Positions 20,428 to 28,062 of a stretch of DNA of 64,000 nt are shown one piece after another. The notes below the pieces were generated by a model that was not told where the DNA came from, searched no databases, and saw only the letters and a program-made list of their open reading frames with translations. Positions within the stretch are counted from its first letter, which is position 1. Every line of letters begins with the position of its first letter. The DNA comes from Rhynchopus euleeides. Taxonomy: Eukaryota > Euglenozoa > Diplonemea > Diplonemida > Diplonemidae. The stretch lies in assembly GCA_963210315.1 (NCBI GenBank), contig OY723288.1, positions 1 through 64,000 of the forward strand. Direction: 5' to 3'. The translations under genes were made by a program, and so were the position numbers.

Positions 20428-21955
20428 GGCTGCCTGCTGCCTGCTGGGTGGGTGGGTGGGGGTGCGCACATGTCGCGAGGAGTAGCAGGGGCAAGGGGGC
20501 GATGTGGGGCGGGTGATCAATGGTGCAGGCAGTGCACTGAGGGGGGCATCCGGTTCATTGGTTCTTTCTTGGCCTCTGGCATGATGGCAGTTCTGTACAT
20601 AAGGGCGGGAAGACAGGTCTGTTTGGCAGGCTTGTGCGCATGTGCCTGCGATGGCCTGTGAGCCATCGACCCCATCCCTGCGGACTTGGCACACCACCCT
20701 TGCTTGCGGGTTCAGGCGGGTCGCTGGTCTGACAGCAGTGTTCACTTGCTGTGGCCTGAGAGACAACCATGTGCCCGCTGGATCGTGAAGTGACAACAAA
20801 GCGCAATGACTGCGTGTTGCCATATCGACCCCACTCTTTGTCCATTCTCCAGGTGTGTTGAAGTGGCGTGAGTGGTGTCTCGATATCCAGCAGCAGCAAG
20901 GCACAAAGGTATCCCACAGCTGGCGACGGCAAACCATCACACTTGTGCAAGATATTCGGGTGTGCACAGGGCCTCTCTCGCCCTCTGCCAAAGGAATGAA
21001 AGTATCGGAAAGGTGAGAGCGAAGAAGAGACGACGACACCCTGAGATAATACAGATGTGTGCACGTGCACACGACATCGGGTGGAGCCGTACCCCTGGTG
21101 TTGTTTCGCAACAAAAGGGCACCGGGATTAACCTGGGTCCTGACAACACACCCTCGCGTTTTAAGGTTTTCTAGGAAGGCCGTTGCGCACGGCTATCGCA
21201 CATTGGGGTGCTCACACACACAAACACAGCAGTGGGCTGTCACCCAACTGTTCACAAGAGCAGCACAACGCACTTTATCATTACAAGAACCGGTCGTACA
21301 TGTTGGTGGGTGCCTGCGGGCCAGACACGTGAGGCGCCAAGACCGCGGCAAAAAAATTCCAAGACAGACATCACCAGTGTGCAGGCGCACGGCCCTCAGT
21401 TTTGTGTGCAGGTCCGTTGCCAGCAGCTGACCTCATTTTGCGTGATTCAACACATTGACGCATGCAGTACCTAATACAACTTTGTTTCTAAGGACTAAGG
21501 GTTCCGGGAGGTTTTGATGTGAGCGGGAGATTATATTTCTGGGACTCCTGGAGGGAGAATGCACATCCGGAACTTACTGTGTGTTGGTGCCACAAGGGGT
21601 ACAAGAGGCCGCACAGACGCTCCAATTGCGCTTGCGACGGTTGGCCAATTCGAAGACATGGTCGGCAATCTCTGATTGCATATTCGCCACCACCACCACT
21701 GGCACGACCACGTATGTGCCAACGAGGTGACGCAACAGGCAGCACGGGATGTGGACATCAATGGGATGTGTGGCATCTCCACACGGCCCGCGCCACCCGT
21801 CATGTTGGCGAGTCGTTGAAAAACAAGACCGCGGAGTTGCACGGCGCGACCGCGAGACGCCACACCCTTTACGGTGCAATGAGTCTCGGCACGTCCGGCT
21901 ATCTCAACTTCGAACAGACTGAACGGAACAGATCGGAACGGCAACAGATGGCAGG
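20428..21955. other. Intergenic between cyclase and J-domain genes
   Basis: 1.5 kb with no supported gene. The cyclase gene's reading frame stays open to 21114 on the minus strand, but composition and lack of homology argue against coding. The right part is the 3' flank of the J-domain gene. GCAG lies 2 nt upstream of the cyclase ATG, after a CCCACCCACCCACC tract. Confidence 0.45.
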
Positions 21956-22999
21956 TCAGAGGTGGCGCATCTTGCACGGTGTCGGTGTTGTGGGCGTGCG
22001 GGCGGACCCCTTGCGCTTCAGGGGGGCTGGTTCCATGCGCTTCAAGTAGCTGTTGAGCTTGCGTGTGGGGGCGACACGGGGTCTCGGTGTCGCTGGGGTA
22101 CCACAGCTGGCGACAGACGGCGAGGGCGAAGGCTTGTGGAACGAGAGGCTTGAAGCCCGCCGCAGGCTGGGTGCCACAGGGCGCGACTGCGAGCGGCTGT
22201 TGATCTGGAAAGCATTGTAGCTGAGGCGCGACGGCTTGCGTCCGCGCTTCACATCGACAATCTCCAACTCGGACTGGCACTTGATCAACACCTCCGACTG
22301 CTGCTCCCACAGGTGCCGCTCCAGACTGTCTCGGGCAACCCGCTCAGCCGACACGAGGTTCTGCCGTGCCACCTCCGACCGCTCTTGAGGAGTCTTCTTC
22401 AGGCGCCGCACCAGGGAGCTGCCGCGTGACGACGCCTGCCGCGTGACGCTGCGTGTACGGGATCGTGCGCCGCTCTGGAGCTTCCGCCACGTGACACCAC
22501 CCACCCCTGGGTTGCGCAAATCGTCTGCGTACCCGAGGCACTCTGCCTGGCTGAGGCCACTGGGGAGCCAGTAGACATCACCGTCAAACATGCCGACCAC
22601 CATCCCCATCACGCCGCTCTGCGTCTCGATCACGTCGCCATGCCGGAGGGCCAACCCGAAGCGTGTCTCGTGGACGTCGACAGTACGCACTGCCCTGTCG
22701 CTGCAGAGCACGACAAACGGCGACAGCACTGGGAGGCGGGGCGTGAGATGCCGCAGTGGCTCCTTCTTTGTCTTCTTCGACGTGAGTCTCTTGTCGTATG
22801 TTGCACGCTGCGAATTGTCGCCCAGCACCTCGTAGGCCTTCTGCACCCGCACGAAGGACGAGCTGTTGCCCCGCCTGTCAGGATGGTGCAGACGCGCTTC
22901 CCGCATGTATGCCGAACGGATGTCTTTCATCGACGCGGAGTGATGCAGTTTCAGCGTGTCATAGTGGCTGCTACTCAGGGGGTCTTCATCCACGGTCAT
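21956..22999 (-). CDS. J-domain (DnaJ-like) protein with C-terminal basic tail
   Basis: 347 residues from the chosen ATG. Residues 11-72 are a J domain: HYDTLKLHHSASMKDIRSAY, then HHPDRRGNSSSFVRVQKAYE and GDNSQRATYDKRL. The HPD motif (39-41) needed to stimulate Hsp70 ATPase is intact. There is no G/F region and no zinc finger, so it is a type III (DnaJC) protein. Residues about 95-155 hold a second small domain: RTVDVHETRFGLALRHGDVI, then GMVVGMFDGDVYWLPSG. I recall similar FGLRHGD-type segments in flagellate protist proteins. The rest is Ser/Arg-rich and basic. An upstream in-frame ATG (23056) exists, but ACACAG 4 nt before ATG 22999 favours the shorter form. Only 144 bp separate this ATG from the calpain-like stop. 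Confidence 0.85.
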   Translation of the reverse strand: MTVDEDPLSSSHYDTLKLHHSASMKDIRSAYMREARLHHPDRRGNSSSFVRVQKAYEVLGDNSQRATYDKRLTSKKTKKEPLRHLTPRLPVLSPFVVLCSDRAVRTVDVHETRFGLALRHGDVIETQSGVMGMVVGMFDGDVYWLPSGLSQAECLGYADDLRNPGVGGVTWRKLQSGARSRTRSVTRQASSRGSSLVRRLKKTPQERSEVARQNLVSAERVARDSLERHLWEQQSEVLIKCQSELEIVDVKRGRKPSRLSYNAFQINSRSQSRPVAPSLRRASSLSFHKPSPSPSVASCGTPATPRPRVAPTRKLNSYLKRMEPAPLKRKGSARTPTTPTPCKMRHL

Positions 23000-23143
23000 C
23001 GTTCTGTGTAACACTGGGGTGGGTGGCGTGCATGGAGGGGTGGGGCAAGCTGCCAATGGGGACGAGGGCCAAAGTATGCAACCATCGCCCCTCCTTCGCT
23101 GCGGTCTTCAGATGTCACTGACTGTTAACACACGGACAGCTGT

Positions 23144-25813
23144 CTAACTGGAGTTAACGAGACGGATGCTGAAATGAGAATTGGACCAGATCTTGAGCAC
23201 AAACGCCTCAGACGACCGCTGCGTCCCGATGTCCGGGATCAGGATGCAACCGCCACTCTGCAGGTGGCAGATGAAGTGCACAGACGGGTGCTCGATACCC
23301 TGCTCGTCGTCCTCCAGGTCGCACATGCCGCTCGTGAACACTTGCATATCGCGCGAGCCCTGTGCCGATGGACATGTGTGTGTTGTGCGTGCTGCATGGC
23401 TGCATACCTTCGGCAGGGGTGCTTCAGACTCGCCAGCCCTGAACAGATGCACCTGCAGACGCACGCCGTCAGGCTTGTCGCGCCCCGCGTATCGCCTGTT
23501 CATGAGGCACAGCTGCACAGCCACAAAGCTGCTGTGTGTGAGGTTGAGGTAGTACTGGTTGTTGTCGAAAAAGGTCTCCTCGTGCGAAAAGAGCGACCCC
23601 CCGCAGTGGTGCTCGAAGGTGCCGTACACAACACACTTCTGGTAGTTGCTGAAGTGCCAGCAGGACAGCAGCTGCTTGTGGAAGCGCATGTAGTCGTGGA
23701 AGGTCATCCAGGTCCCCTCCGCGTGCAGCATCTGCACCTCCCGCAGCTTCTCCGTCACCTCCTCTGGGAAGTCCGCCACCCCGAAGAGGCGCGGCGGCTG
23801 CGGTGTCGGAGAGAAGGGGTTGCGCACCAGCACGAAGGTCTGCTGAGACCCCTTGACCTCGTAGTGCCGCACGCACAGCACAAAGCTGTGCGCACCCATC
23901 TGCAGCCCGGCCTTGGAGAAGTCACGCTCTGTGACCAGCCCCCGTAGCTGGAGCTTCACCTCCTCGCCGTAGGCGCGTGACAGCAGGTAGCACGCGTGGG
24001 GGGCGTGCTCGGTGCGTCCCTCGAGGTTCTCAGCCCAAGACCCGCGCTCCGACAGCAGGCCGTAGTGCGAGGTCTCGGCCAGGCCCCCCGTCAGCATCTC
24101 CCATACACCGCTCGGGTTGCGCCGCATCTTGTTTCTGTTGAGTGAAGAGTACGACCCCTCCAGCTTGGCCAGCGCCTTCTCCACGAGGATGGCGTACAGC
24201 TCGGACTTATTGTTGCTGGTCAGGGCAGCAATCTTGCCAGTTCCCTTCTGCACAGGGATGAAGTCGTCGATGAGGACGTAGTACCACGTTGTGTCCACGA
24301 ACACACGCACGGTGTAGCAGCCGTAGTTGTCTGTGTGAGTTGGGAGTTGGGTGACGCAGAAACACAATAGAAGCATACCACACCCGTCAGCAGGGCTGAA
24401 GGAATCTTCGAACTCGCTCGTCTGCGGCAGGGTGCTGATGAGGTGCGGCATCCATGCGTTGGTGAAGTCCCCTGCTACGAGCGGCGACGTGTCAGAGCCT
24501 GTGAGACACGGGTGTGTCAGGAGCTCGCTGAGGCGGCGCCACTCGTGGCCATCCTCCGACACACTCTTGCTGGCATCGCTGCCATACAGCGAGTGGCGTG
24601 AGGGGGGAAAGTCGGGGTCGACGAACATCTGGTCGTTGGCGAAGCACTGCGACGACACGTCGAGGATAGGATTGTACTGGTAGAGGAGGCGGCACCCGGG
24701 GTGTCGCGGGTGCTTTGCCAGGTTGACTGCGAAGCCAACACCCGACTGCGTCTTCTGGCACGTGGGAAACCCAGGGATGACATGCTCGTTGCTGCCGTAC
24801 GGTGTCTCGCCGTACTCGCGCACAAAGTCTGCGAACGCTCTGATGAAACTCAGGCGCGCGCCGACGTTCAGAGGCGAATACCGCCTGTAGCCGCGGATAA
24901 ATGAAGTCAGGCGGTACCGCTCGTCCTCTGTCAGACACTCGCTCGCAAGCTCCTTGCGTGCCTCGCTGCTGAAGGTATGTGCCTCAGCGGAGCGCTGCTC
25001 CTCACGGAAGGGGCGGTCCTTGATCCCTTGCGGGACCTCGAACAGCGCCTGCGACACATAGAGCTTGGTGCGGATGTTGTTAGCGCTAATCTCCTCCTGG
25101 TGTTTGTAGTGCTCCAGCAGCTTCGGATGCGTCGTCACACGCAGCTTGTTGAAAGGGCGCGTTGCTGTCTCGCACGTCCGCGTGAACTCGATGACAGCCG
25201 TGCCAGCGTTGAGTGATACAACGGTCGCCTCCTCGTAGGCTTCAGGCACGGTGTCGACCCACGCGATTACAGACGTGCCGAAGCTCATGTGTGCCTCCTG
25301 TGGGAACACGTCGGCCACAGCGCCCTTCAGCCCCTCAGCCAGCCACACGGGGGAGTCTGCACCCGGCAGCTGCACCTGGATGTGGTCTCCCCCTCGCGAG
25401 GAGTCCAGGTCAAGCACAGGCACGAGGTGGTACGTGTAGTCACCGCCGAAGGCGTGCACCATCTGCCGCACGCGCCACAGCTTTGTGAGGGGCTCTTCCA
25501 CGCTGTCGGCAGCGGTGTGCTCCGCTGCTTCGCACGCTACCTCTGGCGCGTACTCCCCTGCAAGGTACGCAGCACACACGCCAGGCTTCTCGTTGCCCAG
25601 CGCCTCATCCAACACCTGCTCGATCTCAGCGGACGCCAAGTCCTTGCTGCGCAGAAATTTAATCTTGCTGGGCATGTCTCCATGCCCGACCTCCTTGAGG
25701 AAGGTCACCCCCAGAGACACCCGCCGCTTGCTCAGCCCCGTCTCCGAGGAGCGCCCTCCTGCCCGCACGAAATCATTGTATTCCTGCTGCCAGTTGCTGG
25801 CCAGGATTGCCAT
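23144..25813 (-). CDS. Calpain-like protein, catalytic Cys lost, two 48-bp introns
   Basis: The unspliced frame gives 889 residues. Removing two inferred 48-bp introns (24331-24378 and 23360-23407) gives 857. The N-terminal 370 residues are unique. From about residue 395 the calpain protease fold is recognisable: FVDPDFPPSRHSLYG, WRRLSEL, then GDFTNAW where active calpains have GDCW. YTVRVFVDTTWYYVLIDDFIPV, ALAKLEGSYSSLN, GAHSFVLCVRHYEV and VLVRNPF follow. The catalytic Cys is gone and the His environment is altered, so it is a pseudoprotease, as is common among protist calpain-like proteins. The C-terminal part is a calpain domain III (CGGSLFSHEETFFDNNQYYLNL). The start at 25813 is preceded by a CCACAG acceptor-like site. 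The upstream 120 codons look non-coding. A scaffolding or cytoskeletal role is a guess. Confidence 0.85.
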   Translation of the reverse strand: MAILASNWQQEYNDFVRAGGRSSETGLSKRRVSLGVTFLKEVGHGDMPSKIKFLRSKDLASAEIEQVLDEALGNEKPGVCAAYLAGEYAPEVACEAAEHTAADSVEEPLTKLWRVRQMVHAFGGDYTYHLVPVLDLDSSRGGDHIQVQLPGADSPVWLAEGLKGAVADVFPQEAHMSFGTSVIAWVDTVPEAYEEATVVSLNAGTAVIEFTRTCETATRPFNKLRVTTHPKLLEHYKHQEEISANNIRTKLYVSQALFEVPQGIKDRPFREEQRSAEAHTFSSEARKELASECLTEDERYRLTSFIRGYRRYSPLNVGARLSFIRAFADFVREYGETPYGSNEHVIPGFPTCQKTQSGVGFAVNLAKHPRHPGCRLLYQYNPILDVSSQCFANDQMFVDPDFPPSRHSLYGSDASKSVSEDGHEWRRLSELLTHPCLTGSDTSPLVAGDFTNAWMPHLISTLPQTSEFEDSFSPADGCGMLLLCFCVTQLPTHTDNYGCYTVRVFVDTTWYYVLIDDFIPVQKGTGKIAALTSNNKSELYAILVEKALAKLEGSYSSLNRNKMRRNPSGVWEMLTGGLAETSHYGLLSERGSWAENLEGRTEHAPHACYLLSRAYGEEVKLQLRGLVTERDFSKAGLQMGAHSFVLCVRHYEVKGSQQTFVLVRNPFSPTPQPPRLFGVADFPEEVTEKLREVQMLHAEGTWMTFHDYMRFHKQLLSCWHFSNYQKCVVYGTFEHHCGGSLFSHEETFFDNNQYYLNLTHSSFVAVQLCLMNRRYAGRDKPDGVRLQVHLFRAGESEAPLPKVCSHAARTTHTCPSAQGSRDMQVFTSGMCDLEDDEQGIEHPSVHFICHLQSGGCILIPDIGTQRSSEAFVLKIWSNSHFSIRLVNSS
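23360..23407 (-). other. Inferred 48-bp intron in calpain-like gene
   Basis: On the minus strand this reads GTATGCAGCC...ATCGGCACAG. The encoded insert starting VCSHAARTTHT is compositionally unlike its neighbours and interrupts the end of the domain III segment. It is 48 nt, phase 0 and without a stop. Confidence 0.7.
24331..24378 (-). other. Inferred 48-bp intron in calpain-like gene
   Basis: On the minus strand this reads GTATGCTTCT...CTCACACAG. It lies exactly where the calpain fold should be continuous before DNYGCYTVRVFVD. The translated insert (MLLLCFCVTQ...) is out of character. It is 48 nt long, as in the other intron of this gene. Confidence 0.72.
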
Positions 25814-26082
25814 GGCCTGCCTGTGGCAACCAACGCTGCCACACGCAGGCCAGGCTGTGTATAGGCTGAGTGCCTGGAAGTGGAATGCGGTGCAGACACC
25901 CAACGCCCACCAACCACCGCTCCAAGAGCAGAACATCCAAAGGGCGAGGTGGGAGGGAGGCTCTCTCATCAGGACATGGCAAGGGGGACAGTTCGCAATG
26001 GGAACGTCCCAAAGCAATGCAGTGCAATGATAAGAAGTGTGGAGTGTGCCGTGGGGGTGTGGGAGGGGGCAACCTGCTTGTA
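25814..26082. other. Upstream flank of calpain-like gene
   Basis: No gene is supported. On the minus strand this is the calpain-like 5' flank. CCACAG ends 7 nt upstream of the ATG and could be a splice acceptor. The conserved element found again at 27812 overlaps the right end. Confidence 0.4.
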
Positions 26083-26132
26083 TCAACGTCCTTGAGGGGA
26101 TCCGCACACACAGGGGGCGGTGCGGCCCGCCT
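26040..26132 (-). promoter_or_regulatory. Conserved non-coding element, copy 1
   Basis: About 90 bp aligning to 27812-27894. Minus-strand core: GTGTGCGGAT, GGACGTTGATACA(a/g)GCAGGTTGCC or TCAGGTTGCC, then TCCCAC and CCGCACAC-like text. It lies about 230 bp upstream of the calpain-like ATG and downstream of the Cys-rich gene. It may be a shared promoter, a processing signal or an old repeat. Confidence 0.45.
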
Positions 26133-27423
26133 GCTTGAGTTTGCGCAGGGGGCCGCACACGCACACCCGGCACAGCGGAAGGAAAAGCAATCCGCAGACA
26201 GCGGAGACAGCAAAGGCATGCCAGAAGGGTGTCGTCTGGGCATGGATTGGAAGTGAATCAGCAGAAGAGCACAGGCAGGCTGCAGCTGGGGGCGGGAACG
26301 GAAGGCACACGCCTGTTTGGTTGCTTGCACCTGTGAGTGCAGCAGCAAAGTGCCGCGTGTTCCGTCCCCGTCTCCAGAGCAGGAGAGACAAGGTGCACAG
26401 GCGATGCAAAGGGCCAGCACCAGCCCACAAACGTCCCGCTTTATGCATCTGCGCATAAGCGCGAGGTGTGTGGCTGGCGTGCTGGTCTTGTCTTGTTGCC
26501 AGGAAAGAAATGGATCAGAGCAAGGAAGATAGTGCGCGACCCGAAAGGGTATCGGACGCGCAGTCGTGGAGCTGCAAAGCAAGATGGGAAGGTGCGATGG
26601 GGCGTTGTGTGCGTTGGCTTTGTGTGCAGTGCAGTGCAGCGAAGTGCAATGCAATGAAAATCACTTACGGAACAGCGCCGAACGGGCCGTCGCTCAGCGG
26701 GCGGGTGTCGAGCCCGAGCCACGGGCACTCCGGGCACATGGGTGCCGGCCCCCGCCCGCCCTTGCAGTCCGTCGCGCGGCACTCGGAGTTGACCGCGTCC
26801 CACTTGCACTTCCCCGTGGAGGTGGGGCACGCCCCAGGGGTCGTGTGCTGCGCGCAGTCCACCCCGGCCGCGTCAATCCCGAACGCCACGAACTCCGCCT
26901 TCTCCGCCCCCGGGACGGTGATGATGGTCGACTCCCCACGCGCCAGCTGCCTGCGGAACGCACCCATCGGGTGCTCGAAGCTCGCCCCAGGCGCACCCGT
27001 CACAAACCGCGGGGCGCACTGGTTCCGCATCCACCCCGGGGTGACGGAGAGCAGCCCCGGGATCCCGCCCTGGTACTTCGTCACGCAGCTGTGGGAGCAC
27101 GTGTAGAAGAAGACCCACGCGTCGCACACGTCCACCACAGCCGGCGTGTCGGGGCACGTGAACTTCACATCCACCCCCACGGGCAGCTGCCACTGCGGGA
27201 TCGTGAGCGGCAGCAGCTCCAGGAACGCCGGCGGGTTGCGCAGCTCCGAACCCATCAGGTCCGGCCACGCCTCCACCCCGTGCGCCATCAGCGCCAGGTT
27301 GATGCTCCCCACCGGCCCCACCACCACGGAGTCCACAACAGGCCCGTGGGTGGTCACTTCGACCATCGACCCTGGCCGGGACACAATAGCTGCCGCCACC
27401 GCCGCAACGAACACGCTTGCCAT
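26083..27423 (-). CDS. Cys-rich secreted/type I membrane protein, multi-exon, exact splicing unresolved
   Basis: Exon 1 (27423 to 26669) encodes about 251 residues: a hydrophobic start (MASVFVAAVAAAIVS), then an ectodomain with CPDTP, VFFYTCSHSCV and a C-terminal Cys cluster (VDCAQHTTPGACPTSTGKC ending at MCPECPW). No known family is recognised. The frame stops at 26665, but the end coincides with a strong donor (GTAAGT at 26668). Downstream, the frame ending at 26083 encodes TTPFWHAFAVSAVCGLLFLPLC then basic PLRKLKQAGR, an ideal membrane anchor with a cytosolic tail. Candidate acceptors are TTGCTTTGCAG at 26572 and CTGGCAACAAG at about 26503. Only the second keeps the anchor frame. A 45-bp GT-AG segment (26286-26330) may be another intron. 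If splicing fails, the product is a short secreted protein. Confidence 0.55.
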
Positions 27424-27685
27424 CTTCCCTGTCTGTTGTCTGCTGTCTGGTGTAAAAGAGGTGTAACACCGAGTGCCTGTTGGTTGGGGTGTCGCTGTGT
27501 GTGTCTGTGATGTACGCCGTGACCTGTGCGCCCCGTCGTGCCGTGCCGGAGTATTGTCTTATATGCAACGTGGTGTGTCACAGCCAGTGTCCACGGTGCC
27601 CACTCCACTGGTCTGCTGCTTGCCTACCCTGTCCCCAACACTGTCACCTGCCTGCGAGACAAGACCCAAACCAATGCGATGCAAT

Positions 27686-27794
27686 GGGGGCCTTCGCTAC
27701 CAGTCACTGCTCGTCACAGCTCGTCAGTCAGTGAGGGGAAGTGGGCTGTGGCTCACTTTTTCTCACTCAGTCACACTTGGTAGCGAAGGCCCCC
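27686..27794 (-). mobile_element. 109-bp MITE, copy 1 (3-bp target duplication)
   Basis: Inverted termini GGGGGCCTTCGCTACCA and complement, flanked on both sides by AAT. The length is exactly that of the copy at 48510-48618. The interior shares CAAGTGTGACTGAGTGAGAA in the minus orientation. The 3-bp duplication and GGG-starting ends are compatible with the PIF/Harbinger type. Confidence 0.85.
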
Positions 27795-27811
27795 AATGAA
27801 ATTTCAAAAAG

Positions 27812-27894
27812 TGTGTCGTGTGTGCGGTGGGGCGTGGGATGCGGCAACCTGACTGTATCAACGTCCGGCATCCGCACACAGGCGCGGTACGGCC
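27812..27894 (-). promoter_or_regulatory. Conserved non-coding element, copy 2
   Basis: Matches 26040-26132 around CTGTATCAACGTCC and ATCCGCACACAGG (plus strand). It lies about 390 bp upstream of the Cys-rich gene's ATG and about 170 bp after the TPR gene's stop. Its function is unknown. Confidence 0.45.
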
Positions 27895-28062
27895 CACTGC
27901 TCTCTGTCACTGACCCCGCAGCTGCTGACAAGCGCTGCACCTCCATAAACAAGACACACACCACAGACACACCCACGCTCCGCCGGAAGGGGGGCACGTG
28001 CAGCATGCGGGCAAAAGGACACTCAAGGAACACCCAAGGCACTGAAGCCTGGTCGAAGGGAA

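Larger units (their letters stand above)
27424..28062. other. Intergenic between TPR gene and Cys-rich gene
   Basis: No gene. It holds a 109-bp MITE (27686-27794) and the second copy of a conserved non-coding element (27812-27894). ACAG lies 8 nt before the Cys-rich gene's ATG. Confidence 0.5.

Noticed and set aside
20428-21114. N-terminal extension of the cyclase protein
   Set aside because: A good signal peptide begins at the inner ATG. The extension has non-coding composition.
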